A stretch of 64,000 nucleotides of DNA, from positions 35,919 to 99,918 of the forward strand of contig SBHC01000071.1 in NCBI GenBank assembly GCA_006226375.1. The letters are read 5' to 3'. The DNA comes from Deltaproteobacteria bacterium (lineage in GTDB: Bacteria > Myxococcota_C > UBA6777). Shown here piece after piece: positions 35,179 through 44,764 of this stretch (position 1 is its first letter; every line of letters starts with the position of its first letter). The position numbers and the translations under genes are program-made. Below the pieces are notes generated by a model. It worked only from the letters and a program-made list of their open reading frames with translations. It was not told the origin of the DNA and did no database searches.

Positions 35179-35823
35179 ATGAGTCATTACGATACGATCG
35201 AACTGGAGAAACTTCGGGCACACGACCCTCATGCCATAGAAGGGTTGCTTGTCGAGTATTCTCCGATTGTTTATAACTATTTTCTTCGTATGGGTTTGCA
35301 GCCCTCTGTTGCAGAAGACCTGGCACAAGAGACGTTCCGCCGTGTGTGGCTGGCGTTGCAAAAGTTCCAGGGCAATTCCACGTTGAAGACGTGGATTCTC
35401 AGCATTGGGCGGCGGGTCGCGTTCCATCACTTCAAGCGAGAGAAGGGGCGCCCGGATCGGGTGGGCCTGAGTGACTCGCTGGATCGTCTGATGGACTGGT
35501 TTGATCCCAATCAACCAGTGTTGAATCCTGAGCAAGCCTTTCTCCAGGCGGAGCGACAGTATACGCTCCAGCAAATGCTAGACACTTTGCCCTCGGATGA
35601 GCGAGAGGTTGTTGTGCTGCACGGGCTGGAAGAGCTGTCGCAACGTGACGTTGCTGAACTGATGGGGCGCTCTCTTGGATGGGTGAACAAGACGTGGCAA
35701 AACGCCTGTCAACGTGTCAGGCGCAAGCTACTGCATGAATACCGCGAGAGTTCTGCCTCCGATTTTTTCGCTGAGGATCTGGTGCGATGGCATCCTCCAA
35801 TGGCCCACATGACAAGGATGTGA
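35179..35823 (+). CDS. ECF-type RNA polymerase sigma factor
   Basis: A 214-residue sigma-70 family factor with region 2 (LVEYSPIVYNYFLRMGL, AEDLAQETFRRVWLAL, LKTWILSIGRRVAFHHFKRE) and region 4 (LDTLPSDEREVVVLHGLEE, then QRDVAELMGRSLGWVNKTWQNA). No anti-sigma gene is present. ATG 35179 follows GGAGAGATCG and is preferred to an in-frame start at 35086. The 3' end overlaps the Ser/Thr kinase gene by 37 bases, so the two are translated together and the kinase probably controls the factor, as in the known ECF/Ser-Thr-kinase pairs (established for a few groups; inferred here). The acidic region 2.2 DLAQE is conserved. Confidence 0.93.
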   Translation: MSHYDTIELEKLRAHDPHAIEGLLVEYSPIVYNYFLRMGLQPSVAEDLAQETFRRVWLALQKFQGNSTLKTWILSIGRRVAFHHFKREKGRPDRVGLSDSLDRLMDWFDPNQPVLNPEQAFLQAERQYTLQQMLDTLPSDEREVVVLHGLEELSQRDVAELMGRSLGWVNKTWQNACQRVRRKLLHEYRESSASDFFAEDLVRWHPPMAHMTRM

Positions 35824-37583
35824 AGTTCGAAGATAGCTTTCGTCGGTATCTAAAGCGGTCGGATCTTCGTTCTCCTGTACCCGATTCTCTGATGGCACAA
35901 CTCAAGCGTGATACGCCGTTGCATCCGACCGCGTCCGCCGACAAAGACACCCTTTTGCCTCGCGAGGTGCTGACTCCGGACGATGAGTCCGGCTTGCGCC
36001 CCGACACCCAGCAAGCTCTCTCCCAATGGTCCAGCAAGACCCTCGAAGGCTCCCATCTCCAAGGTATCTATCGTCTTGAACGACGCATTGCCAAGGGCGG
36101 AATGGCCTGGGTGTACAAAGGCTGGCACGAGAACCTCAAAGTGCCCGTCGCCGTCAAGCTGTTGTATCCCGAGCTTGTCGAAGAGCCTGAGCTGTACCAA
36201 CGCTTCCTCAACGAAGCCCGGATGCTGGCCCAACTGCGTCACTCCAACATTGTGCAGGTGTATGACGTCCTGGAAGAGCAGAACATGTTGGGGATGGTGT
36301 TGGAATGGATCGAGGGAGTCGATCTCTTTGCTTGGCAGACTCAACAATCTCGCCCCGCCTCTCTTCACGAAATCAAAACGCTGTTTCTTCCGATCTTGGA
36401 TGCGATGCACTACATCCACGAACAAGGCATCGTCCACCGCGACATCAAACCCGACAACATCTTAATGCACCAAAACGGCGAGGTTTGGGTGCCGAAAGTG
36501 GCCGACTTCGGCATCGCAAAGATGAAGGACCAACTGGGACGCGTGAGGACTCGGACAGGCATCTCGTTGGGAACGCCGATGTATATGTCCCCTGAGCAGA
36601 TCCGGGACAGCAAGAACGTCGACGCCCGGGCCGATATCTACAGCCTGGGCGTGGTGTTGTTTGAGTGGCTGACAGGTCATCTGCCTTTTGAAGGCGACGA
36701 TTCCTGGGTGTTCTACCAGCACATGCACGAATCTCCGCCTCCCTTGCATGACTTTTGCTCCGGTATTCCCGATGCCTTGAACACCATCGTTCTAAAGTTT
36801 CTGGAGAAAGATCCATCCCAGCGTTTTGCCACCTGCCATGAGGCAGCAGAGGCGCTCTCGAAGGTTTGCGAGGAGTTCGGTGAGCTTCAGCCGGTGCCGC
36901 TCAAAACACCACGGCGAGCCGCTCGTCGCCCCCAGCTCACTACAACTTCGCAGGTGTCTACGGTTTGGTTTCCTTGGGTTTTGCTTGCTTTGGCGTTGCT
37001 TCTTGGGTTGGGATGGTGGGGGTGGAGTCGTTCGCAACGCTCGCAGCTTGTAGACTCTGGCGCTCCGTTGCAGCGACAGGTTCTTGAGCCGCAGGGAGGG
37101 AACTTGCCCGTCGCCCCTCAGTCATCCGACCAGACTGAGCAAGTGGTCTTTGTATTGCGCACTCTTCCAGAGAAGGTTGAGGTTTGGCAAAACGACAAAC
37201 TCCTGGGTCTGACGCCGTATCGTTGGGTTGGAAAGCCTGGAGATTCAGGCGCTTTTGTTCTTCGATTGAAGGGTTACAACCCCCGCGCTGTATCGCTCAC
37301 ATTGACGAGCGAGCCTGAGCAAGGACGAACCTGGGAGTTGAGCGCTCTTCTTCGTCCGAACCCACGCAACGTGCGTCCCCATCGCAAGGTTCGCAAGCGA
37401 TCTTCTGCACCCCACGCCAGGAGGTCCCGTGTCCAGCCGATGCTTCGACGAAGGCCATCCGCTCCCCGCAAGAGGAGCGGGCAGGAAGGGCCTCCCCAAG
37501 GAAGCGACCTGGACACAATGATGACGTTTCCCCACAAGAAGCCGAAGACACAGCCCCATCCCCGTCGTCGGTCGTCGGAATAA
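35787..37583 (+). CDS. Ser/Thr protein kinase with membrane anchor and PEGA domain
   Basis: A 598-residue Hanks-type kinase. The kinase domain (about 92-355) has RIAKGGMAWVYKG (Gly loop), VAVKLL (ATP Lys), HRDIKPDN (D219 catalytic), VADFGIAK, and GTPMYMSPEQ. A single membrane helix follows (about 391-410), then a periplasmic PEGA-like domain (about 450-515: VEVWQNDKLLGLTPYRW, then LKGYNPRAVSLTL) and a very basic tail. The N-terminal 90 residues contain acidic and Ser/Thr-rich stretches that could be autophosphorylated. It overlaps the sigma factor gene and precedes a TPR/PEGA-type gene, so the PEGA parts likely sense the envelope. Confidence 0.95.
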   Translation: MASSNGPHDKDVKFEDSFRRYLKRSDLRSPVPDSLMAQLKRDTPLHPTASADKDTLLPREVLTPDDESGLRPDTQQALSQWSSKTLEGSHLQGIYRLERRIAKGGMAWVYKGWHENLKVPVAVKLLYPELVEEPELYQRFLNEARMLAQLRHSNIVQVYDVLEEQNMLGMVLEWIEGVDLFAWQTQQSRPASLHEIKTLFLPILDAMHYIHEQGIVHRDIKPDNILMHQNGEVWVPKVADFGIAKMKDQLGRVRTRTGISLGTPMYMSPEQIRDSKNVDARADIYSLGVVLFEWLTGHLPFEGDDSWVFYQHMHESPPPLHDFCSGIPDALNTIVLKFLEKDPSQRFATCHEAAEALSKVCEEFGELQPVPLKTPRRAARRPQLTTTSQVSTVWFPWVLLALALLLGLGWWGWSRSQRSQLVDSGAPLQRQVLEPQGGNLPVAPQSSDQTEQVVFVLRTLPEKVEVWQNDKLLGLTPYRWVGKPGDSGAFVLRLKGYNPRAVSLTLTSEPEQGRTWELSALLRPNPRNVRPHRKVRKRSSAPHARRSRVQPMLRRRPSAPRKRSGQEGPPQGSDLDTMMTFPHKKPKTQPHPRRRSSE

Positions 37584-37604
37584 CTCACAAGGATACGAGT
37601 TGGA

Positions 37605-38594
37605 ATGAAGCTTCAAGCCTGGTTGCTGTTGTGGTGTGGAATGGTCGGAGGGTGGTGGAGTCCAAGAGCGTTTGCTGCGACGGCACCGCGCTCAACCAAT
37701 ACGGATCCAAAGCCCAAAGCAGAGACGCCGTCCAAGCCTGTTCTTTTGTCTTCGATTCAAAAGCTTCACCAGAGAGGTCGCCGCCTGTTTGAACAGAAAA
37801 AGTACGAAGAGGCTCTCAAAATTTATCATCAGACCTACGACAAGCTCCTTGCTTTGGAGAAGAGCGCAACGAAAAAAGCGTCCAAGCAGCGGGCGCAAAG
37901 GTACCGTCGTTCTTACCTGGCGACTCTTGGAGCAGCCTACCACTGGCGTCGGAATTTTGTGCAAGCCCGGTTGTATTACGCTCGTTGTGCTGTCCAGGCG
38001 AAAGCGCGCTTGCGCAAACTTTGTGGAAAGTATCTGAAGTCGGTGTCGCGTCAAATTGCAAGGATTCAAATTACCACGACACCGGCCGTTGCGAAGATTA
38101 CAGTTCGTGCGATCCAGAGCACCAAGCCTGCGGCTCCCCCTGCCTGGTCACGTGGGAAAAAGCCTGGAGTGTATTGGTTGGGGAAGGGGACGTTCTTGGT
38201 GGAGATTCTTCGCCCTGGCTATGTTCCGCTGAGCAAAAAAATGACGGTGAAAGCGGGCTCTCGTGCAACCTTCCACTATCGTTTGCGCAAACCCAATTGT
38301 CCTCCGACGGCTACGGCTCAGGCTCGACAGGCTCGTTTGATCGTTCCAGGTCGAGACGAGCTTGTGTTGCAAACGCCCGAAGGCTATCTCACGTCTGTGA
38401 CGATGCCCCAGTCGCTGGACACCAAGGTGATGCAAACTCCGCCAGGTCAGCCTCTTCCCTCAGCATGGCCCGCCTGGAAAACTGCGGCGGTGGTGGGCGG
38501 TGTGGTCGTTGCTGCCGGACTTTTGGCTGCTGGCGGTTACGCCATTTATCGTTTGAATAACAACGTGTACCAGTGGTCACCCACGCAACCTTAG
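37605..38594 (+). CDS. Exported TPR/PEGA-like protein with C-terminal membrane helix
   Basis: A 329-residue protein. It has a signal peptide (residues 1-25, ending FAATA), then helical TPR-like stretches (about 50-150: GRRLFEQKKYEEALKIYHQTY, YLATLGAAYHWRRNFVQARLYY). A PEGA-like beta domain follows (about 150-235: QITTTPAVAKITV, GTFLVEILRPGYVPLSKKMTV), then a C-terminal membrane helix (AAVVGGVVVAAGLLAAGGYAI). This architecture is common behind Ser/Thr kinase genes in myxobacteria. It starts 22 bases after the kinase and likely works with its PEGA domain. AGGA lies 11 bases before the ATG. Confidence 0.85.
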   Translation: MKLQAWLLLWCGMVGGWWSPRAFAATAPRSTNTDPKPKAETPSKPVLLSSIQKLHQRGRRLFEQKKYEEALKIYHQTYDKLLALEKSATKKASKQRAQRYRRSYLATLGAAYHWRRNFVQARLYYARCAVQAKARLRKLCGKYLKSVSRQIARIQITTTPAVAKITVRAIQSTKPAAPPAWSRGKKPGVYWLGKGTFLVEILRPGYVPLSKKMTVKAGSRATFHYRLRKPNCPPTATAQARQARLIVPGRDELVLQTPEGYLTSVTMPQSLDTKVMQTPPGQPLPSAWPAWKTAAVVGGVVVAAGLLAAGGYAIYRLNNNVYQWSPTQP

Positions 38595-38645
38595 TCATCC
38601 TACATGTGCATCTTGCAAGCTTCTGAGGAGGTTACGTCTCGGCCA

Positions 38646-39878
38646 ATGAATGGAATACGAAACACTGCGACACTTCTTCTCTTGGGATGGCTGGTTTGGC
38701 AAACCGCTGTGGGCTGTCAGGCGTTTGATACACCCATCCGAATCCAACGATGTCCTTCGGGAGAGGTCCAACAACTCGCTGTGCATGTGGTGAAAAACAA
38801 CAATGTCGTGCGGGGACTTTGCACCACTTCTGTGGACGGCAACCCGCCGCGCTTTACGTTGGAGACGCCCTGTGATGTGAGCACCAACTTTACACTTCCC
38901 ATTCTTGGGGAAGGGGAGCAGCTTCTGTTTGTCTTTGACCGAACGCAAGGCAAAGCGAGCTATTGCGAAACCTGCGCAGAAGGAACGCAAACCAATCAGA
39001 AGGGACAATGTTCCTTGCAAGGCCCGCCTCCTTGTCAGGCCCAAGAGATTTGTAACAACCAGGAAGACGATGACTGTGACGGTCAAGTTGACGAAGGGTG
39101 CTCCTCAATCCGTGAGCCGGTCACGGACGGTCCAAGTGAGCCTCGTCAGGAGGTCGTTGCCGACGCTCAGCAAGAAGCCAATCTGTCCGATGAAGTGCCT
39201 GTGGATGGCGGTGAACCCACAAGTGACAAGAAAGAGTCATTCTTTCCCGATGACGCCGAGGCTTTGGGCTCTGAAGGTAAGGACGGCGGAGAGACGGTGG
39301 AGCCTGATGGAGGGGCGGAGTCCATTGCCGATGCTTCTCCTGATTCTTCCACCCCTGAGAACTCCAACTCTCAGGAAGGTAGCACTCTTGCGGATCTGGG
39401 TTTTCCTTTTGAGCAGAAGAATGACCCCAACGCCGACCGGGTGCTGGAGAGACCGCTGTTTGGTGACTTGGGTTCAATCAAGCCTGAGCAAGTGAGCAAC
39501 GATACAATGCTCAACACATGCACACAGACAAGCCAGTGTCCCCTGAATCAATTTTGTAGCAACGGAGTTTGCAGATTGTGCTCGCCTGGACAGAAAGATT
39601 GTAACTCTCCCCAAACCTGCGGCTCGAAGTGGCCTATGGGTTGCAACTCGGGCTTTGTTTGTGTGCTAAGCGAATGTTATCCCGCTTGCACAACCCACGC
39701 CGATTGTACCAGCAAGCAGCGATGTAGCGTTGCGGATTCCCACTCAAACCGGGGCTGTGTTACATCGTGTGATCAGGCCAAAGGGGTGAGCAACAATCCT
39801 GATTGTCCGGCGTCTTACTTTTGCACCAAGGCTCCAGGAAACCCGCAGCCCTTCTGCTTTCACATCCAGATTCCTTGA
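38646..39878 (+). CDS. MopE-motif Cys-rich lipoprotein
   Basis: A 410-residue exported protein. A lipoprotein-type signal (TLLLLGWLVWQTAVGC, Cys24) leads to a beta domain, then a MopE-type motif with CNNQEDDDCDGQVDEGC. A long acidic Ser/Glu/Asp-rich linker follows (about 150-280). The C-terminal Cys-rich domain (about 285-405: CTQTSQCPLNQFCSNGVC, CTTHADCTSKQRC) has the disulfide-rich pattern of myxobacterial surface proteins. The start is uncertain: GAGGAGG lies 14 bases before ATG 38646, which is far, and an in-frame ATG at 38604 has no site. It closes the sigma/kinase operon. Role: surface structural or metal binding. Confidence 0.8.
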   Translation: MNGIRNTATLLLLGWLVWQTAVGCQAFDTPIRIQRCPSGEVQQLAVHVVKNNNVVRGLCTTSVDGNPPRFTLETPCDVSTNFTLPILGEGEQLLFVFDRTQGKASYCETCAEGTQTNQKGQCSLQGPPPCQAQEICNNQEDDDCDGQVDEGCSSIREPVTDGPSEPRQEVVADAQQEANLSDEVPVDGGEPTSDKKESFFPDDAEALGSEGKDGGETVEPDGGAESIADASPDSSTPENSNSQEGSTLADLGFPFEQKNDPNADRVLERPLFGDLGSIKPEQVSNDTMLNTCTQTSQCPLNQFCSNGVCRLCSPGQKDCNSPQTCGSKWPMGCNSGFVCVLSECYPACTTHADCTSKQRCSVADSHSNRGCVTSCDQAKGVSNNPDCPASYFCTKAPGNPQPFCFHIQIP

Positions 39879-39906
39879 GGTAGGTTTTGGGTCGGGCGCG
39901 AGAGGA

Positions 39907-40533
39907 TCAGGGCTTGGCAGCACGCATAAAGAAGGCTGAGACGCTGGTCAGGAGGGCGTAGAGGTCAAGTTCGGGGTTGCTGCACCAGGCGATGGCGGCA
40001 CCGAACAGGTTGATGAGGTACATTTGGGAGAGCAACTCTGTGGGGATCTGGTCGCTGAGGTCTCCGTTGGAGACGGCCGATTCAAAGCGTTCGGCGAGAG
40101 CGACCGACAGGGGGTGAAGCTCTTGCAGTTGTTGGCTCTGCCCGATCCCACCTGCGCTGGCTCGTACGGCAACGGCTCCCATCTCCGCGAGAAGAGCAGG
40201 GTCGCTTTGCCACTGCTCTCCCATGCTTTGTGCGATGGTGCCAAGGACGTCACCCAGCGGTGCGTTTTCTGGAAGTTCTTCAATTTCCGAACAGATGCTG
40301 GTTTGAGATTCCTGAAGCATCTGCAGCAAGACATCGTCTTTGCCGTCGGGAAAGTGAAAGTAGAAAGAGCCTCGGCTGACACCGGCTTCGTTGGTGATGT
40401 CGTCGATTCGTGCCTGCTGCACACCGTCCTGGCGGAACACATCCAGGGCTGCCTGATAGACTCGTGCGCGGGTTTGCTCTCTTTGTTTGTCGCGTTCCGT
40501 GGGTTGGCGCTTGCTCCGTGGGGACCGTCCCAT
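39907..40533 (-). CDS. TetR-family transcriptional regulator
   Basis: A 208-residue regulator. The N-terminal DNA-binding part is TRARVYQAALDVFRQDG, IDDITNEAGVSRGSFYFHF (helix-turn-helix), PDGKDDVLLQML. The C-terminal ligand domain (about 90-205) is helical with no recognised signature. The basic stretch at residues 3-20 (SPRSKRQPTERDKQREQTR) precedes the HTH. GGAGG seven bases before ATG 40533 sets the start; an earlier in-frame start is not needed. It is flanked by unrelated genes, so the regulated genes may be its own or others further off. Confidence 0.93.
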   Translation of the reverse strand: MGRSPRSKRQPTERDKQREQTRARVYQAALDVFRQDGVQQARIDDITNEAGVSRGSFYFHFPDGKDDVLLQMLQESQTSICSEIEELPENAPLGDVLGTIAQSMGEQWQSDPALLAEMGAVAVRASAGGIGQSQQLQELHPLSVALAERFESAVSNGDLSDQIPTELLSQMYLINLFGAAIAWCSNPELDLYALLTSVSAFFMRAAKP

Positions 40534-40634
40534 TGCTCGACCTCCTGTCTCCAGTGCGCTAACCATACTGTATTCTGGAGCAAATCACAAGAGCGACCGA
40601 TGCTTCGGGAGTTCTGGCACTTGTCTTCTCTGTT

Positions 40635-41960
40635 TTACTTGCAGGAGTACTTGCACGCAGCTTTGAGCCCTTTTTTGCAGGCGGCGAGGTAGTGTGCGTC
40701 GGCTTTCTCGCAGTTTTTGGCGGTTCCCCAGCCGTAAGCAAAGGCGTTTGCGGCTTGCAAACATCCTTGTGCATCGTTGTACACACAAGCCAGCTTGTAG
40801 AAGTATAGCGCGTCGCTGTGATCCCTGATGGTTCCAAGAGCCTGCCCAAACACAAGGCCAAGTTGGGTGCAGCCTGGGCCATGTTTCAGATTGCAGGATT
40901 GCTGAAACAGCTCTTGGGCTTTGGCGTGACTGCGGTCTCCTCCCTTGCCTGACTGAAACAACAAGCCAGCGCGAAGACAAGCTTTTGCGCTTTGCAGGGA
41001 GCAAGCTTTCTTGAAGATCCGACGGGCTTGTACGTAGTCACGTGTGGCGCCACGTCCTTCGACATAGTTGGAGCCCAAGCGGAAGCAACTGAGGGCGTGA
41101 TCGAGGGCGCATGCTTTGCGGTAGAAGTGGTTGGCGCGGCTGTCGTTCTGAATCACTCCACCTTTCCCTGCTGCGTAGGTGATGGCCATGTTGTAGCAGC
41201 CGTATCGCTCGTCTTTGGCGCACGCGCTTCGGGAGAAATCGAAGCCTTTGCGATGGAAGGTGGTTGCTGTCTTGGCGTCTTTCTTCACGCCCTTGCCCGT
41301 TTCGTAGAGAGCGGCGAGGTCGGTGCAGGCGCGACCGTACTGCAGGTCACATGCTTTCTTGTAGTAAGCCGCCGCTTTCTTGTGGTCGACAGAGACCCCT
41401 TTGCCCTTGTCGTAGAGCCACCCCACGTTTCGGCATCCTTTTCCGTATCCATACGAGCAGGCTTGCAGAGCAAGTTGCTGGGCTCGCGGGACGCTCTTGG
41501 GGACGCCGTATCCGAAGTAGTAGAAGGCGCCCTGGCTGTTGCAGCCCGCCCCAAACTTTAGCCCGCAGGCCTTGTTCGCGAGGTTGTAGGCGAGGGTGTA
41601 GTTCTTCTGCACCCCGTGTCCGTATTGGTACATGTTGCTGAGGTGGGTGCAGCCCAAGCCGGAGTTCAGGCGACAGGCTTTCAAATAATACCGACGGGCC
41701 AGGAACAGGTTTCGCTTCATCCCTTGGCCGCGTTCATACAAGTGGCCTACTTCGGCGCAGGCGTCTCCTTTGGACTTGCGGCAGTCGCTCCAATACTGAC
41801 AGGTTTGCTTGTCCCAGGCTGGACAAGTCGAAGCCGAGCGGCTTGTGGGCCTGGCGTGCTTGCCCTTGTGGGCCATCACCCACGACGTTCCCATTCCAGC
41901 CCAAACGAACAATCCCAAAGCCACGGTCCAGATCATCTTCCTTCGCAACGCGTTTGTCAT
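40635..41960 (-). CDS. Cys-rich Sel1-repeat protein (HcpA-type)
   Basis: A 441-residue exported protein. A signal peptide (about 8-30, MIWTVALGLFVWAGMGTSWVMA) is followed by ten Sel1-like repeats of about 36 residues, each of the type GxGCxxLxxLYxxGxGVxxDxxKAxxYYxKAC. The two cysteines of each repeat sit where HcpA-type proteins form a disulfide within the repeat, fitting an extracytoplasmic site. ATG 41960 follows GGAAGGAG by about 11 bases; upstream in-frame starts are worse. Such proteins bind partners or peptidoglycan; some HcpA proteins have beta-lactamase-like binding. The role here is open. Confidence 0.92.
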   Translation of the reverse strand: MTNALRRKMIWTVALGLFVWAGMGTSWVMAHKGKHARPTSRSASTCPAWDKQTCQYWSDCRKSKGDACAEVGHLYERGQGMKRNLFLARRYYLKACRLNSGLGCTHLSNMYQYGHGVQKNYTLAYNLANKACGLKFGAGCNSQGAFYYFGYGVPKSVPRAQQLALQACSYGYGKGCRNVGWLYDKGKGVSVDHKKAAAYYKKACDLQYGRACTDLAALYETGKGVKKDAKTATTFHRKGFDFSRSACAKDERYGCYNMAITYAAGKGGVIQNDSRANHFYRKACALDHALSCFRLGSNYVEGRGATRDYVQARRIFKKACSLQSAKACLRAGLLFQSGKGGDRSHAKAQELFQQSCNLKHGPGCTQLGLVFGQALGTIRDHSDALYFYKLACVYNDAQGCLQAANAFAYGWGTAKNCEKADAHYLAACKKGLKAACKYSCK

Positions 41961-42092
41961 ACTAGCGTGTCTCCTTCCCTCAACGTGGTTGATACACCTC
42001 ACCATTCAGCTTCCACCCGAAACACATCAACATCGTGGTCTACCGACCTGACAAACTTTCCAATAACCTTCCCTGGTACAGAAAGGATACGG

Positions 42093-44117
42093 TCAAACGT
42101 CTGTTGGTCTCAAGATTTTCTTTGCAAGATGTTGTTTGGCAAACTGCAGGACGGATTGATACCAGGCGCGGATGTTCCGGGGCTTCAATATCCAATGGTT
42201 CTCATCAGGGAAGACAAGTAGCTCAGAGCGCACGCCTTTGTGCTGTAGCGCCGTGAACAGATAGAGGGCCTCAGAGATAGGAACTCTGTAGTCTTTCTCG
42301 CCGTGGATGATCAGCGTGGGAGTGTTCCAGTCGGCGATGAATCTGTGAGGAGAGTCTTTTTCTAGCGCGTCGGTGGCTGCGTAAGGATCGCAGTCCATTC
42401 CCATCGCAAACCAGCCGGGAACATCGGTGGTTCCATGGAACATGGAGAAATGAACGATGCTGGCGTGTGTGATCATACAGCGAAACTGGTCGGTGTGTCC
42501 TGCCAACCAGTTGGTCATGTAGCCCCCAAAGGAGCCACCCATCGCGCCGTATCGTTGGCTGTCAAGGCGGTCATGCTGTGTGAGTGATTTGGTCACATAC
42601 ATGAGGTCTTGGTAACACTGTTCGCCCCAAGTATTTCCCCAGATCTTTGCGATGAATTCTTGCCCCCGACCGGTCGAACCGCTTGGGTTGGGCTGTGCAA
42701 TGGCAATGCCTTGTGACACCAACACCAAAGGATTCCATCGCCAATGCCATCCGTCGCGCCATTGGTTAATGGGTCCACCGTGAATCCAGAGCAGCCAGGG
42801 GTGAGGTCCGTCTTCGGCTTGTGGCGTCAGCAGAAAGGATTGTATTTCGGCTCCACCGTCGGAAGGTGTGTGGTGTCGTTCGATGCGAGCGATAGCTTCT
42901 CCTTCCTCAGGTGAAAAGCCAGACAAGTTGGCGAGCAGTCGGGGTGTTGCGTCAGGAGCGGCGTCCACGACAAAGGGTTCGGGGGGATGAAATACGGTAT
43001 GACGAAAGCCAACCAGCGAATGGGAGTGAGGCAGTGTACAGAGTGAACCGTGGCTACCACCCGAATCTTTGGTGGTCACCCGTTGGACTCTGTCAGTCAC
43101 GAAGCTCACCTGAAAGACGGGAGTGTCACCGTCGTCATCGGCTGTGACAAACAGAGAGTCGCCGTTGTCTGACCACAGCAGCGTGCTGGCCCAACGATCC
43201 CACCGCGCCGCGACTTCGCGTTCCTCCCCAGTTGCGAGCGTCATCAACCAAAGCGACACATAATGTGCAGGCTCCGAGGTTCGAGTTCGGCGCAAGCAAG
43301 CAAGCTGGGTTCCATCAGGCGAAAAGCAAGGTTGGTCAAGGATAACCGTTGGCTGGTGCTCCAGGTAGCGTTGTCCCCCAGAGTCCAGGTCGAGGAACAG
43401 CAAAGACTGCGCTGGGAGGTGGTCTTCCATCAGCGGGGTTCGCGACGTAACAACAACAGTGGAGCCGTCCTGCGATAGGTCCCAGCTGGCCTGGAGATGT
43501 TCGTGTCCTGCGTCTGGAGTAAGGTCTCTGCGTTCGTTGCCCTGTCCATCAAAGCTGATGACATGGGGACCGGGTTCGTCGATCCAGTGGTCCCAGGAAC
43601 GCACAGGCATCGCCTTGTAGTGAAGGGCAGAAGGGCCGTTCTTTTGACGGTCTTCCCATGTGCTTCGCTGCTTTTCATGAGGGACATTCGGTAGCACTGG
43701 AGTCAGAACGACCAATTTGTTGGCTGCTTTCGCGAACTGAAAGCTCAAAACGCCCAACGGTTCGTCGGTGATAGGCTGTGGTTCGCCCCCTATTGCAGGA
43801 AGCACCCACACCTGAAAGCGTGGGTTTGGACCGGTGGCTTTGTTTTCGTCGGTGTCGCGGTTGGAGAGGAAGCCAAGGCTACCGTCTTGTCGGAAACAGG
43901 GGGCTTTGTTGTTGGAAGGTCCTCGGGTTAAGCGAAGCGGCTCATGGGAACCATCCATCCAGACTTTCCAGAGCTGAGAAATGTACCGACTTTGCTCCTC
44001 GTTCAACTCTGCCATCTCAACGGCCAGCCAGGTTCCACAAGGGGAAGGAACTACACTGTTCACACGTCCCAGCTGGGTCAGTCGAACAGCATCGAGACCT
44101 GTACTGTGTTCGCTCAT
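42093..44117 (-). CDS. S9-family prolyl oligopeptidase-like peptidase
   Basis: A 674-residue S9C-type peptidase, cytoplasmic since no signal peptide is visible. The first 390 residues form a WD40-like propeller (for example QPCFSPDGTQLACLRR). The alpha/beta-hydrolase catalytic part has HGGP, QPNPSGSTGRGQEF, the nucleophile GGSFGGY (about Ser529), the Asp in IIHGEKDYRVP, and the His in DENHWIL. It is of the acylaminoacyl-peptidase type. The ATG overlaps the stop of the NAD(P)-binding gene by 4 bases, so the two genes form an operon; the functional link is unknown. Confidence 0.95.
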   Translation of the reverse strand: MSEHSTGLDAVRLTQLGRVNSVVPSPCGTWLAVEMAELNEEQSRYISQLWKVWMDGSHEPLRLTRGPSNNKAPCFRQDGSLGFLSNRDTDENKATGPNPRFQVWVLPAIGGEPQPITDEPLGVLSFQFAKAANKLVVLTPVLPNVPHEKQRSTWEDRQKNGPSALHYKAMPVRSWDHWIDEPGPHVISFDGQGNERRDLTPDAGHEHLQASWDLSQDGSTVVVTSRTPLMEDHLPAQSLLFLDLDSGGQRYLEHQPTVILDQPCFSPDGTQLACLRRTRTSEPAHYVSLWLMTLATGEEREVAARWDRWASTLLWSDNGDSLFVTADDDGDTPVFQVSFVTDRVQRVTTKDSGGSHGSLCTLPHSHSLVGFRHTVFHPPEPFVVDAAPDATPRLLANLSGFSPEEGEAIARIERHHTPSDGGAEIQSFLLTPQAEDGPHPWLLWIHGGPINQWRDGWHWRWNPLVLVSQGIAIAQPNPSGSTGRGQEFIAKIWGNTWGEQCYQDLMYVTKSLTQHDRLDSQRYGAMGGSFGGYMTNWLAGHTDQFRCMITHASIVHFSMFHGTTDVPGWFAMGMDCDPYAATDALEKDSPHRFIADWNTPTLIIHGEKDYRVPISEALYLFTALQHKGVRSELLVFPDENHWILKPRNIRAWYQSVLQFAKQHLAKKILRPTDV

Positions 44118-44764
44118 GAGAGCGCTCCGCCGAGAGAGACCGCCTGGTTGTCGTACTCGGTGGTTTCGGCCAAAGAGACCATGAACTTTCCAACGTCATC
44201 GCGTGTGATCTTGCCGCCGAGCTTTCCTTTGTGGTCGGTGGCTGTCCATGTGCCTGCACCAGGAGCTTCGATAAGTTCGACGGGACGGACGATGACCACG
44301 TCACGATCGCTCGACATGGCCCGCTCTTCGGCTCCGAGGAGGTCCTTGCGTAGCTTGTTCATCAGGGTGAAGAACATGGCTCCAAAGATGTACCCACGGA
44401 TACCCAGGTTGCCGAGCTGTCCGCGGCTGTTGCCCACGCCGACCGACGAAATCAGCGCCATGCGTTGGACGTTGTGGGTCTTCATCACATCCAGGATGTT
44501 TTGGGTGCCGCGTTCAATGATGACGCCTTTGTCTTTGCTTCGGTTGCCGATGCACGAGAGGACAAGGTCAGCGCCCTGAATGGCAGGTTCCAGCGTGGAT
44601 GGGTCTCCAACATCACCTTGAAAGGTCGTGAGGTTGGGGTGTTCGATGCCGATGTTTTCAGGGCTTCGTGCGAGCGCCTTCACCTGATAACCGGCTTCCA
44701 AAGCGTGTCGTACTGCGTGTTTGGCAACTTTGCCCGTTGCACCAATGATCGCCAGTGTAGTCAT
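44114..44764 (-). CDS. NAD(P)-binding NmrA/atypical SDR protein
   Basis: A 216-residue atypical short-chain dehydrogenase. The nucleotide-binding loop LAIIGATGKVAKHAVRHAL is followed by VKALARSPEN, LTTFQGDVGDP, DLVLSCIGNRS and MALISSVGVGN. No Y-x-x-x-K catalytic pair is evident, as in NmrA-like sensor or epimerase-type members. An AGAAGGAAA site precedes the ATG. It is coupled to the S9 peptidase gene. Between it and the nucleoside hydrolase gene upstream lies the 163-bp foldback element. Confidence 0.9.
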   Translation of the reverse strand: MTTLAIIGATGKVAKHAVRHALEAGYQVKALARSPENIGIEHPNLTTFQGDVGDPSTLEPAIQGADLVLSCIGNRSKDKGVIIERGTQNILDVMKTHNVQRMALISSVGVGNSRGQLGNLGIRGYIFGAMFFTLMNKLRKDLLGAEERAMSSDRDVVIVRPVELIEAPGAGTWTATDHKGKLGGKITRDDVGKFMVSLAETTEYDNQAVSLGGALS

